Positions 27,237-36,170 are shown, counted from the stretch's first letter. The stretch is 64,000 bases of DNA from Robinsoniella peoriensis (GCF_042680125.1 NZ_JBHTNY010000003.1), one strand, 5' to 3'. A program made the numbers and translations. Notes: generated by a model not told the origin, from the letters alone.

Positions 27237-28595
27237 TTAATGAAGATGTCTTACATGCTCTTTAAAAACCCGTCCCCGCTCTTCATAATTGGGAAACATA
27301 CCCCAGCTTGCACATGCCGGTGAAAGTAATACGGCATCGCCCGGATTGGCTTTTTTAGCACAGATATCAATAGCTTCTTCCAGTGAATCTGCCAGAATAA
27401 TGTCATTGAAACCACATCGTTTTGCTGCATCTGCAATCTTCTCCCTAGTCTGCCCGATTAATACCAGGTAACGGACTTTTCCATCAAAAGAATGTATCCA
27501 CTCATCATAGGAAGAATTTTTATCATAGCCCCCCCCAATGAGTAATGTGGGGCGGTCCATAGCCTGAATTCCTTTCATTGCGGCATCCGGATTCGTACCT
27601 TTTGAATCATTATAATATGCCACACCGCGAACCTTAGTCACATACTCTATTCTATGTTCCACAGCCGTAAATCTTGTTATTACATAATGAATTTCTTCAA
27701 ACGGCACTCCAAAAGCTATCGCCATTGCCACAGCTGCCATAACATTTTCATGATTATGCCTTCCGGGAAGTTTTAACTCGCTGATCTGGCATACCGTGAT
27801 TTTATTTGTACCATCATTGTATTCAATCGCTCCATCATTTATGTAAATACCCTTATCTAGTGTACGCAGGCTGCTGAAAAATAATACCTTGCATTTTAGC
27901 GAACTGCCAAATTCTCTTAACAGCTCATCTTCATAATTCAGGACACAGGTATCTTCTTCTCCCTGATTTAAGGTAATACTCTCTTTTACCCGGATGTATT
28001 CCTCCATGGTATGATGCCGGTCCAGATGATCCGGTGTTATATTTAAAACAGCGCTCACCTTTGGCCGGAAAGAATGTATGGTTTCCAGCTGAAAGCTGCT
28101 GATTTCCGCTACTGTTACCGCATCGGGAGTCATTTCCAGCGCAACCTGGGTATAGGGATTCCCTATATTTCCAACTACATACACTTCCTTAGCATGATAC
28201 TTCATGATCTCTCCAAGCAGGCTGGTTGTAGTAGTCTTTCCATTGGTTCCCGTAATTGCAAGCACACTTCCTTTGCTGTTAACATAGGCAAGTTCTACTT
28301 CACCCCAGACTGGAATCCCGTTTTCCCTCATTTTGTTCACAAGAGGAAGATCCGTAGGTACACCCGGACTTAAAACCGCCAGATCAAGGCTTGCCATAAT
28401 ATCTTCCGGCAGGTCTCCGATTATAATATCCGCATTGCTGCCCATTGGCAGTCTTTCACTTATTTCTGCTTTTGTAAGTTTTGTATTTCCATCATACAGG
28501 ACTGGTTTCGCTTGTACTTTTTCCAATAATTCTACCGCACCTATACCGCTGATTCCGGTACCAAATACAAGAACTTTCTTGTCCTTTAATTCCAT
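27237..28595 (-). CDS. murD: UDP-N-acetylmuramoylalanine--D-glutamate ligase
   Basis: This 452-residue Mur ligase adds D-glutamate to UDP-MurNAc-L-Ala in the cytoplasm. The N-terminal domain has GTGISGIGAVELL, the ATPase loop is ITGTNGKTTTTSL (around 113-125), and NITPDHLDRH, HNHENVMAA and YNDSKGTNPDA follow in family order. It starts after TTAGGAGGATTACA and is followed by ftsW with a 19-base gap. Confidence 0.96.
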   Translation of the reverse strand: MELKDKKVLVFGTGISGIGAVELLEKVQAKPVLYDGNTKLTKAEISERLPMGSNADIIIGDLPEDIMASLDLAVLSPGVPTDLPLVNKMRENGIPVWGEVELAYVNSKGSVLAITGTNGKTTTTSLLGEIMKYHAKEVYVVGNIGNPYTQVALEMTPDAVTVAEISSFQLETIHSFRPKVSAVLNITPDHLDRHHTMEEYIRVKESITLNQGEEDTCVLNYEDELLREFGSSLKCKVLFFSSLRTLDKGIYINDGAIEYNDGTNKITVCQISELKLPGRHNHENVMAAVAMAIAFGVPFEEIHYVITRFTAVEHRIEYVTKVRGVAYYNDSKGTNPDAAMKGIQAMDRPTLLIGGGYDKNSSYDEWIHSFDGKVRYLVLIGQTREKIADAAKRCGFNDIILADSLEEAIDICAKKANPGDAVLLSPACASWGMFPNYEERGRVFKEHVRHLH

Positions 28596-28728
28596 TGTAA
28601 TCCTCCTAACCGGTCATTTGATTTCTCAAACCGTATGTTCTTATCTCTATCATTAATCTGCTTTTCATCTGTCTCTGTCCCCGGGTCAGTAATAAACCAG
28701 GGAATCCATATCTGCCAGCTGATTCACT

Positions 28729-29694
28729 TTAGGAAAGTATCAGAAGCCCTACCAGACATAATAACGCTGTAACAACGGTAAATACAGCTACCACCTGGGT
28801 TTCCGACCATCCGCATAGCTCAAAATGGTGATGAATCGGAGCCATTTTGAAAAATCTCTTGCCGCCGGTCTTCTTAAAATAAGTAATCTGGATCATAACT
28901 GAGATTACCTCTACCAGGTAAACCAATCCTACAATGATAATAATCCATGGCATCCTAAGGGCATAGGCACAGCCTGCCACAAAACCTCCCAGAGCTAACG
29001 ATCCGGTATCTCCCATAAATACCTTAGCCGGATGTGCATTAAACAATAAAAATCCCAGCAGCGCCCCTACAACGGCTGCTGTGATAGGTTGTATTCCGCC
29101 TTTATAAGCAATGGACACTACTGTAAAAAATACAGCGACCATCGTAGTAACTCCGGTAGCCAGACCATCCAGACCATCTGTAAAATTAACACCGTTTACC
29201 GTTCCAATTACCGCAATATACACAAGGGGTATTGTAATCAGCTTAAAATCAATATAAGTTCCTTTGTCAAAAGGATTCATAATCGTAAGGCCGGATGAAT
29301 CTACAATAAGAATATATGCCAGGAAAATGGTTGTAATTACAATCTGCCCCAGCATCTTCTGCCATGGAAGTAATCCGTCTGACCGTCTTAATACGACTTT
29401 CAGGTAATCATCTAAAAATCCGATAATACCAAATCCAAGAGTCAAAAATAAGACCGGTATGATCTGCGGATAATCCTTCACAAAAAACAAAGAAGTTGCC
29501 AGTATGCTGATTAAAATAATCAACCCTCCCATAGTAGGAGTTCCCGCCTTTTTCAAATGAGACTGGACGCCGTCTGTTCTCTCCGTCTGTCCCACTTTCA
29601 GCTTCCGTAAAAATGGAATTACAAAAGGACTAAGTGCTACACTGATGGCAAACGCCACTAGTAATGGAATAATAACTTCAGTACCAATAATCAT
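28729..29694 (-). CDS. mraY: phospho-N-acetylmuramoyl-pentapeptide transferase
   Basis: This 321-residue membrane enzyme of about ten segments makes lipid I from UDP-MurNAc-pentapeptide and undecaprenyl phosphate. Motifs include KAGTPTMGGL, the acidic pair in GFLDDYLK, GVNFTDGLDGLA and the C-terminal APIHHHFEL. It begins after AGAGGTGTATT and is the first gene after an internal promoter of the dcw cluster. Confidence 0.97.
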   Translation of the reverse strand: MIIGTEVIIPLLVAFAISVALSPFVIPFLRKLKVGQTERTDGVQSHLKKAGTPTMGGLIILISILATSLFFVKDYPQIIPVLFLTLGFGIIGFLDDYLKVVLRRSDGLLPWQKMLGQIVITTIFLAYILIVDSSGLTIMNPFDKGTYIDFKLITIPLVYIAVIGTVNGVNFTDGLDGLATGVTTMVAVFFTVVSIAYKGGIQPITAAVVGALLGFLLFNAHPAKVFMGDTGSLALGGFVAGCAYALRMPWIIIIVGLVYLVEVISVMIQITYFKKTGGKRFFKMAPIHHHFELCGWSETQVVAVFTVVTALLCLVGLLILS

Positions 29695-29741
29695 AATACA
29701 CCTCTTTAATTCTTTCGCTATTTGTAGACATACTATAGATT

Positions 29742-29770
29742 AGTATAAACTTTTTTTGGTTATTAATCAA
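29742..29770 (-). promoter_or_regulatory. internal sigma-A promoter before mraY
   Basis: On the minus strand TTGATT (29765-29770) and TATACT (29742-29747) are separated by 17 bases, about 50 bases before the mraY start. It follows the large inverted repeat that lies downstream of the PBP genes, so mraY-murD-ftsW-murA-divIB may form a separate transcription unit. Confidence 0.65.
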
Positions 29771-29844
29771 CCTTGAAATCTAAAAAACATGATAAACTGA
29801 TCTGGTTATGAAAACATGAAATTGGTGTTTTGTTGATTAATAAC
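29759..29844. repeat. 13-bp inverted repeat beside the mraY promoter
   Basis: GTTATTAATCAAC (29759-29771) is inverted perfectly at 29832-29844, 60 bases away. The left copy overlaps the -35 hexamer of the mraY promoter. It could be a regulator site pair, or part of the larger palindromic structure next to it. Confidence 0.5.
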
Positions 29845-29977
29845 GCTTTGTAAATTTTGGATAGTGTCCGGAAAGATGGGAAGCGGGGGACCTGCATGGA
29901 CTCTGTCAGTTGCCTTTGCCGTCCATGCAGGTCCCCCGCTTCCCATCTTTCCGAGATTCAGGTTGCCGTTACAAAGC
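29845..29977. repeat. perfect 33-bp inverted repeat between PBP and mraY genes
   Basis: Positions 29869-29901 and 29921-29953 are perfectly complementary over 33 bp around a 19-base loop. They are GC-rich (the core contains GGGAAGCGGGGGACC) in an AT-rich region. An outer pair GCTTTGTAA/TTACAAAGC (29845-29853 and 29969-29977) extends the symmetry. No T-tract follows on either strand, so this is not a typical intrinsic terminator. The transcript would form an extremely stable hairpin just after the PBP stop codon. Confidence 0.9.
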
Positions 29978-29994
29978 TATCAGGCCTATACAAA

Positions 29995-31749
29995 TCACTG
30001 CGTTTCTGTCTCCGTTTCCAACTGGGATTCATCTATTGGTATTTCCAGATAAGGCAGAATATTCGCAAAAATGTCTTTAATTACAGGAGCTGCTATGGTT
30101 CCGCCATAATAAACACCCTGTGGATTATGAATGACACAGAGTCCCAATATCTGGGGATCATTTGCCGGTGCAAATCCCAGGAATGAAGAAATATATTTAT
30201 TGGCACTTCTTGGAAGTGTCTCTGATGTAGCTGTTTTACCACCAATATGGTATCCTGCAATATAAGCATTTTTGCCTGAACCGCCATCGACTACCTGCTC
30301 CAATACATAGCGCATGGTTGCCGAAGTATCTTCTGACAGGATTCTGTCTCCCAGGGGATATTGCAGTTTCTTAATCAGCGTCCCTTCTTTATCCTTAACA
30401 GATACACCAAAATGCGGTGTAACCCGCCTGCCGCCGTTAATGATGGAACTTGCCGTTGTTGCAAGCTGCATCGGCGTAATCTGAAATGACTGCCCAAAAG
30501 AGATCGTGGCAAGTTCTACCTGCCCTACATTGTCCTTTTTATGCATGATGGTTGCTGCTTCACCGGGAAGATCAATACCGGTCTTGTTATTCAGGCCGAA
30601 CTGATTGAAATATTTAAAATAATTGTCCACACCCAGCCGCAGCCCCACTTCAATAAATACCGGGTTGCAGGAGTTCATGACTCCCTGTACAAAAGTTTCT
30701 CCTCCATGGCCCGCTACTTTATGGCAGCGTATTCTTCTGTCCTCCACAATTTTATATCCGGGGCAGGAAAACTGATCCGTCAGAGAAACTACTCCTTCTT
30801 CCAGACCTGCCGCAGCAGTAATAATTTTAAATGTGGATCCCGGTTCATAGGTATCATTAATGCATCCATTTCTCCACATCTGATTCAGGGCATCCTGTTT
30901 CTCTTTATCTGTCATCTGGGAGGAATCTACATTTAATGTAAACGGACTGTTCAGATCAAATTCCGGAACATTAACCATAGCCACAATTTCTCCATTCCCG
31001 GGTCTCATAAGCAGTATGGATACACTGTCCGCACCTTTCTGTTCCATTACCTTCTTGGCTGCCTGCTCGACATACTGTTGTATATTGTTGTCAAGGCTGA
31101 TATACAAATCATTTCCGTTAATAGGCTCCAGCCTGCTCTCTCCTGCTTCCGGCAGTTCCACTCCCCTGGCATCTGTCATCGTAAGAATTTTACCGGGGCT
31201 GCCCTTTAAGATATCCTCGTACTTTACTTCCAGACCGATTATCCCCTGATTGTCGCTCCCTGTAAATCCCAAAACCTTGGATGCCAGGGATCCAAATGGA
31301 TAATAACGTTTAAAATCCTCATCTACCTTCACTCCGGCCAGATTATATTCCCGGATCTTATCCCCAACCTCTTTTTCTACATTCGTCTTTACACGTTCAA
31401 TGGAGCTTCTCTTCTCTACCCTTTTCCGTACCTCAGCCTCGGATAGCCCCAACTCCTTTACCAGCATGGCAATCACTTTATCCGGTTCTTTAATCTGACT
31501 GTGAATAACAGAAATTGTACAAACGGTTTTATTTGTTGCCAGGGCAGTTCCCGTAGCATCCATAATTTCTCCTCTGGCAGCCTTAATATCTCTTTCTCTT
31601 TCGTGAAGTTCCTCCGCTTTCTGGGCATAGTAATCCGATTTAAATATCATCAAATAAACAAGGCGTCCCACCAGGGCAGCTAATACCAAAAAGCACAGGG
31701 TAAATACTACAACAATCTTCTTCTTGTGATACGTTTTAATTTTGAGCAT
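29995..31749 (-). CDS. class B penicillin-binding protein (SpoVD/PBP2 type, no PASTA) with KTA motif
   Basis: This 584-residue protein has an N-terminal membrane anchor (residues 11-35), a dimerisation domain and a transpeptidase domain. The acylation motif is STFK (Ser305) and the second motif SCN (360-362). The third motif is KTA (505-507, GGKTATSE), where almost all class B enzymes have KTG. There is no PASTA domain, unlike B. subtilis SpoVD. The ATG lies four bases after a hairpin that covers its Shine-Dalgarno. It is likely the second septal or sporulation transpeptidase of the cluster. Confidence 0.9.
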   Translation of the reverse strand: MLKIKTYHKKKIVVVFTLCFLVLAALVGRLVYLMIFKSDYYAQKAEELHERERDIKAARGEIMDATGTALATNKTVCTISVIHSQIKEPDKVIAMLVKELGLSEAEVRKRVEKRSSIERVKTNVEKEVGDKIREYNLAGVKVDEDFKRYYPFGSLASKVLGFTGSDNQGIIGLEVKYEDILKGSPGKILTMTDARGVELPEAGESRLEPINGNDLYISLDNNIQQYVEQAAKKVMEQKGADSVSILLMRPGNGEIVAMVNVPEFDLNSPFTLNVDSSQMTDKEKQDALNQMWRNGCINDTYEPGSTFKIITAAAGLEEGVVSLTDQFSCPGYKIVEDRRIRCHKVAGHGGETFVQGVMNSCNPVFIEVGLRLGVDNYFKYFNQFGLNNKTGIDLPGEAATIMHKKDNVGQVELATISFGQSFQITPMQLATTASSIINGGRRVTPHFGVSVKDKEGTLIKKLQYPLGDRILSEDTSATMRYVLEQVVDGGSGKNAYIAGYHIGGKTATSETLPRSANKYISSFLGFAPANDPQILGLCVIHNPQGVYYGGTIAAPVIKDIFANILPYLEIPIDESQLETETETQ

Positions 31750-31753
31750 AAAA

Positions 31754-31801
31754 ATCCCCGTAGAAGTAATTAGTATAATCTATTATTACTTCTACGGGGA
31801 T
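31754..31801 (-). promoter_or_regulatory. hairpin sequestering the Shine-Dalgarno of the second PBP gene
   Basis: A perfect 17-bp stem (31754-31770 with 31785-31801) around a 14-base loop fills the gap between the two PBP genes. On the minus strand its 3' arm ends CTACGGGGAT, which holds the only Shine-Dalgarno-like sequence of the next gene, and TTTTATG follows at once. In the folded state the ribosome could not bind. The hairpin plus T-run also resembles a weak terminator. Confidence 0.75.
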
Positions 31802-31807
31802 ATGTCT

Positions 31808-33940
31808 TTATTGTTCAAGCTGCAGATCTTCGTTGGTCACGCCATCGTCCCAGGGATCTTCCTGAGGCTCTCCCGTGTCTTCCAAAGGTTCTACATAATT
31901 CTGATCCGGCACTCCGTTCTGAGCAGTACCATCTGCATTCTCGCCTGTAACGTCCGTTGTACCGTCCGTCGTGCCATCCGTAGTTCCATCTGATGTGCCG
32001 TCTGCATTTTCTCCTGTCTTCATACCCAGAGTACCACGTTCATCATCTGTAATCTCCTCCGTTGGATATATTCCCAAATAGGGAAGGATTTCTGATAAGA
32101 TCTTTTTGGAAATCTCCATGGAATATCCGCCGATTTCCTGATCCTCTACGTTTGGTTCATCTACAACCGTATAAATAACCACCTGCGGATCATCAATAGG
32201 TACCGCCCCGATAAAGGATACGATATAACGATCCTCTCCACGCGGGAGAGTCTCCGCAGTACCTGTCTTACCACCGATACGGTAGCCGGGAATCTGCGCT
32301 TTCTGTCCGGTTCCTTCTTTTACAACGGCTTCCAGATATTCCTTTAATAAGGAAGAGTTCTTAGATGAAACCGGCTGGCTTAACAGCAGCGGATCAATAT
32401 CTTTAGCAACTCCGCCCTTTGAATCCAGTACTTGTCTTACCATGTGAGGACGATAATAGTTGCCGCCGTTTACAACGGTTGAAAACGCTGCAAATTCCTG
32501 AATCATAGAAGCGGTAAATCCCTGTCCAAATGAATTGGTTGCCAATTCAATTACATGCATGTTATTACTGTTATATAAAATACCCGCATTTTCGTTTGGC
32601 AGATCAATTCCGGTTTTCTTACCAAAATTAAATAACTCCTGATATTTAACGAAAGCATCCACTCCCATTTTATCAGCAATCTCCATCATACCCACATTGC
32701 AGGAATTCTTTACTACATCACTTAAGGTTTCGTCCTGATGTCCATTCCGGTTATCACAATAAATCGGAGGTTCCGATCCATACTGCAGATAGCCATTACA
32801 ATAGTAATGATCTGAATCATCTGCAAACCCGCCTTCTAAAGCAGATGCCACAACAACCGGTTTATAAGTGGAACCCAGTTCAAATGCTCCTGAAATACAG
32901 AAATTACTCCAAAGTCCATTCAGCGCTGTTACATATTCCTCATCAGACATTGCTTCGATCTGCTTTTTAGTATACCATCCATCCAGATTTTCCGGATCAT
33001 TTAAATCATAAGCCTGATTGGTAGCCATTGCCAGAATTTCTCCCGTATTGGGATCTCCTACAATAACACCGGTATTTTTACTTCCATGTCCTGCAAAATC
33101 TACCCATGGGCCATCTTTATACTTATCGTCAAATTCTTTGATATATTTTTCCACAACCTGCTGGATATTTACATCAATGGTAGACACCAGGCTTTTACCA
33201 TTGGTAGGTTCTACCGTGGTTCGCTGTAGCTCGGAATCTTCGTTCAGATATCCGAATTCACGTCCGTCTACTCCTCTCAATACATCGTTGTAATAGGACT
33301 CCAGCCCAACGATACCCTCATTCAGATCATTGGAAAAACCAAGTACGTTACTCGCAAGGGTGTTAAAAGGATACTTACGTATAAAATCCTCTTCAAACCA
33401 GATACCCTGCACGTTTTCCAGTTCCAGCCGTCTTTCATCACTCAGCTTGCGGTCTTCGGATAAATCTGTGTAATCCTCGCATTTCTGTTTGTCTTCCATG
33501 GACACTTCTCTTTTAATAACCTGATACTGACTGTCCTTGGTTTCCTCTGAAGTAATTATCTTACGCACTTCCGATTCATCCACACCCAGGGTTGCTACCA
33601 GGGCGCTTATGGTTGGTTCTATAAAATCCTCATCTGCATTGATTGCAAAGCAATCCAGAACCACATTATAGACCTTCTCACTTCTTGCCAGAATATTACC
33701 ATTCCGGTCCAGAATCTCTCCCCTGCGAAATGGTATGGTTCGGCTGTCATACTGCTGCTGGGATAAAACTTTCCTGGCGTACTTATCACCGCTCTTAGCC
33801 GTAATATACGCAATCCGGACATTCAGCCCCACAAGCGCTAATAAAACTAATGCAAATATAGCCATAAGCTTTATTTGCATTTTTTTGGTAAATATTTTTT
33901 TACTGTTTCGTTTTCTATCTCTATTTCTTTCTGATGCCAA
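31808..33940 (-). CDS. class B penicillin-binding protein (FtsI/PBP2B type)
   Basis: This 710-residue transpeptidase cross-links septal peptidoglycan. It has a basic cytoplasmic tail, one membrane segment (about 24-42), a dimerisation domain, and catalytic motifs STYK (Ser357), SCN (413-415) and KTG (558-560). The C terminus adds an acidic low-complexity tail with DGTTDGTTDGTTD and two GENADGT units. The start is TTG at 33940, six bases after AGGTG. It follows the ftsL-like gene closely, as ftsI does in most dcw clusters. Confidence 0.92.
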   Translation of the reverse strand: MASERNRDRKRNSKKIFTKKMQIKLMAIFALVLLALVGLNVRIAYITAKSGDKYARKVLSQQQYDSRTIPFRRGEILDRNGNILARSEKVYNVVLDCFAINADEDFIEPTISALVATLGVDESEVRKIITSEETKDSQYQVIKREVSMEDKQKCEDYTDLSEDRKLSDERRLELENVQGIWFEEDFIRKYPFNTLASNVLGFSNDLNEGIVGLESYYNDVLRGVDGREFGYLNEDSELQRTTVEPTNGKSLVSTIDVNIQQVVEKYIKEFDDKYKDGPWVDFAGHGSKNTGVIVGDPNTGEILAMATNQAYDLNDPENLDGWYTKKQIEAMSDEEYVTALNGLWSNFCISGAFELGSTYKPVVVASALEGGFADDSDHYYCNGYLQYGSEPPIYCDNRNGHQDETLSDVVKNSCNVGMMEIADKMGVDAFVKYQELFNFGKKTGIDLPNENAGILYNSNNMHVIELATNSFGQGFTASMIQEFAAFSTVVNGGNYYRPHMVRQVLDSKGGVAKDIDPLLLSQPVSSKNSSLLKEYLEAVVKEGTGQKAQIPGYRIGGKTGTAETLPRGEDRYIVSFIGAVPIDDPQVVIYTVVDEPNVEDQEIGGYSMEISKKILSEILPYLGIYPTEEITDDERGTLGMKTGENADGTSDGTTDGTTDGTTDVTGENADGTAQNGVPDQNYVEPLEDTGEPQEDPWDDGVTNEDLQLEQ

Positions 33941-33949
33941 TCATATCAC

Positions 33950-34477
33950 CTACTTATTGGTTGGTACATCTTCGTATTGTCTTACATAGTCTCCATTCTG
34001 ACTATTATAATTAATGATTTGTCCCTCCTGGGCATATACCATGCCGAGTTCATTAATTGCAATATCTTTGATTTTTTCTAAATCAACAGATGCCATGGTT
34101 TCGTCGTATTTCGTATCATTCGCTAATTTCAAAGAACTGAGCTGGCTCTCAAGAACTGTAACATTCTTCCGATGGGCTGTATTTGCTGCCTGTAACTGTA
34201 AATAGTTCACACATACAAAAAGGGTTGCTACTGCTGCCGCCGTTAAGAATATAACATATGCAAAGTTCATTTGCAATGCTTTTTCCCGATTTTTTCTGGT
34301 TTTCTGACTAGTTGCCGGTCTTCTCTTCCGCCTCGGTTCCTGTCTTACAGGCCTGCTTTCCTGCCTGCGTGGAACTGCCTGCAACTCTCTTGCCGTATTG
34401 CCGTCAACGTATGCTCTTGTCTGATGCTGATTTCTTCTCGCGTAACCGTGTTCCGGTCTTCTGGCTGATCTTCCCAT
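33950..34477 (-). CDS. ftsL: FtsL-like cell division protein
   Basis: This 175-residue protein has an Arg/Gln-rich cytoplasmic N-terminal region of about 70 residues, one membrane segment (about 72-92) and a short coiled coil ending in a DIAINELGMVYAQEGQII segment, all typical of FtsL. The sequence is poorly conserved. The assignment rests on this layout and on its place between rsmH and a class B PBP gene. The ATG follows AAGGAG by seven bases. Confidence 0.82.
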   Translation of the reverse strand: MGRSARRPEHGYARRNQHQTRAYVDGNTARELQAVPRRQESRPVRQEPRRKRRPATSQKTRKNREKALQMNFAYVIFLTAAAVATLFVCVNYLQLQAANTAHRKNVTVLESQLSSLKLANDTKYDETMASVDLEKIKDIAINELGMVYAQEGQIINYNSQNGDYVRQYEDVPTNK

Positions 34478-34502
34478 TTAGCTTCTCCTTACCCCGCTGT
34501 CT

Positions 34503-34654
34503 TAGATCGTGTCTTAAAGTCATCGCACCTGTAAGGTACAATCATTTTCAAGACATACTCTAGCGTATTTTACAGTTAAACAAACTTAACCCTTTGAATA
34601 GCGCAAGCAGGCTTGTGCTAAATCAGCAGTGTGAAAGCGATGTTCTTTCACACT
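34503..34654. repeat. three successive hairpins in the rsmH-ftsL gap
   Basis: The gap holds a 60-base imperfect palindrome (34503-34562, arms TAGATCGTGTCTT and TAGAGTATGTCTT read inward), a 10-bp hairpin TAGCGCAAGC/GCTTGTGCTA (34599-34620) and a 10-bp hairpin AGTGTGAAAG/CTTTCACACT (34628-34654). None is followed by a T-tract. The ends of the first resemble the AGAGCGTGTCT end of repeat family B. Confidence 0.6.
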
Positions 34655-34707
34655 TGTATCATTCGTCTCACTCTTTGTTTATGAATACAGCCTGTATCAG
34701 ATCCTGA

Positions 34708-35646
34708 TTACAGTCTGCGTTCAAATACACGTAGTTTCGAACTTTTTGCCCTCTTGTTCTCTTCAAGCTCCTGTTCGCCTGGTATTATTGGTTTTCTGGT
34801 TATTACTTTTCCTTTGGATTTTTTCCCACATACACAAATCGGAAATTCTCTAGGACAGGTACATGGATCCTCATTCTTTTTGAAAATTGTCTTTACAATC
34901 CTGTCTTCTAATGAATGAAAGGTAATAATACAAATTCGCCCTTCATCATTCAGAAGTTCTATCATGTCATCCAGAGAATCCCGAAGTACCTCTAATTCTC
35001 TGTTTAATTCGATTCTTATGGCCTGGAATGTCTTTTTGGCCGGGTGTCCTCCTACTGCCCGGAATTTCATTGGAATTGCCGCTTTTATAACATTAATTAA
35101 CTCCCCAGTTGTTTCTAATGCTTTTACATTTCGCGCACTTACAATATGTTTGGCAATATTTTTTGCAAATTTGTCTTCCCCGTAATCACGAATAATACGA
35201 TATAGATCGTGTTCGCTATACTCATTTACAATATCTTTGGCGGTCATGCTCTGACGCCTGTCCATTCTCATATCCAGTGGTGCGTCTTCTCTGTAAGTAA
35301 AGCCGCGGTCTGCCGTATCCAATTGGTAGGAGGAAACACCTAGATCCAAAATTATCCCATCAACTGATGTAATCTGTATGTTTGCCAGTTCCTTTTTCAT
35401 ATCGCAGTAATTACTGCGGATAATCGTTACTTTATCGTTAAACTCCCCTAAGCGCAGCCTTGCCGCTTCTATTGCGTCTTCATCCTGATCAATTCCAATC
35501 AGTCTGCCTTTGTCAGACAGCCGTTTACATATCTCATAAGCATGTCCGCCACCACCCAGAGTTCCATCGACATAAATGCCGTCAGGTTTTATGTTCAGAG
35601 CCTCAATCGTTTCCTCAAGAAGCACAGATTTGTGTTTGAATTCCAT
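34708..35646 (-). CDS. rsmH: 16S rRNA (cytosine-1402-N4)-methyltransferase RsmH (MraW)
   Basis: This 312-residue SAM-dependent methyltransferase modifies C1402 in the decoding centre of 16S rRNA. The SAM loop is YVDGTLGGGGHAYEI, followed by GIILDLGVSSYQLD, GFTYREDAPLDMRMD and the C-terminal FHSLEDRIVK. It has the normal length and sits in its conserved place between mraZ and ftsL. The start follows GGGGAGGACAAT, 15 bases past the mraZ stop. Confidence 0.97.
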   Translation of the reverse strand: MEFKHKSVLLEETIEALNIKPDGIYVDGTLGGGGHAYEICKRLSDKGRLIGIDQDEDAIEAARLRLGEFNDKVTIIRSNYCDMKKELANIQITSVDGIILDLGVSSYQLDTADRGFTYREDAPLDMRMDRRQSMTAKDIVNEYSEHDLYRIIRDYGEDKFAKNIAKHIVSARNVKALETTGELINVIKAAIPMKFRAVGGHPAKKTFQAIRIELNRELEVLRDSLDDMIELLNDEGRICIITFHSLEDRIVKTIFKKNEDPCTCPREFPICVCGKKSKGKVITRKPIIPGEQELEENKRAKSSKLRVFERRL

Positions 35647-35661
35647 ATTGTCCTCCCCAGG

Positions 35662-36093
35662 CTATATGCTTAAACCTAAATCTGTCATTTGTTCTGCAAT
35701 GTCATCCATATCATCATAAGAATTATTCTCATTCCATTTCGACTTGCTCCAAATTTCAATTCTGTTTAACATTCCTGTCAGTACTACGTCCTTTTCCAGA
35801 CCTGCAAATTCTCTTAACGTTCCCGGTAAAAGAATTCTCCCCTGCTTGTCCAGCTCGCATGGTGTCGCACCTGCTACAAAGAAACGTGCAAATTGTCTAG
35901 CGCTTTTGTTTGTAAGTGGTAAAGCCTTAAGTTTTTCTTCGAACGCCTGCCATTCATTATTGGGAAAAACAAATAAGCATCCATCTAATCCCTTTGTAAC
36001 AACAAATTCGTCACCCAGTTCATCTCTAAATCTGGAGGGGATAATCAGTCTGCCTTTGGTATCAACCGTATGATTGTATTCTCCCATAAACAT
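35662..36093 (-). CDS. mraZ: transcriptional regulator MraZ
   Basis: This 143-residue protein has two SpoVT/AbrB-like repeats (MGEYNHTVDTKGRLIIPSRF and CELDKQGRILLPGTLREFA). MraZ represses its own dcw operon by binding tandem boxes. I use ATG at 36093, eight bases after AGAAGG, so the protein begins MFMGEYNHT as in relatives; an upstream in-frame GTG overlaps the ribosome site. It is the first gene of the cluster, and its operator lies just upstream. Confidence 0.95.
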   Translation of the reverse strand: MFMGEYNHTVDTKGRLIIPSRFRDELGDEFVVTKGLDGCLFVFPNNEWQAFEEKLKALPLTNKSARQFARFFVAGATPCELDKQGRILLPGTLREFAGLEKDVVLTGMLNRIEIWSKSKWNENNSYDDMDDIAEQMTDLGLSI

Positions 36094-36170
36094 ATGACGC
36101 ACCTTCTTTCGTGAAAATGCAAAACTTACGATCCTTCTTTTGCACTTTCAGTGAAATGTGGTTCTGGTTA

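Noticed and set aside
29869..29953. Large hairpin read as an intrinsic terminator
   Set aside because: No T-tract follows on either strand, so it was recorded as an inverted repeat instead.
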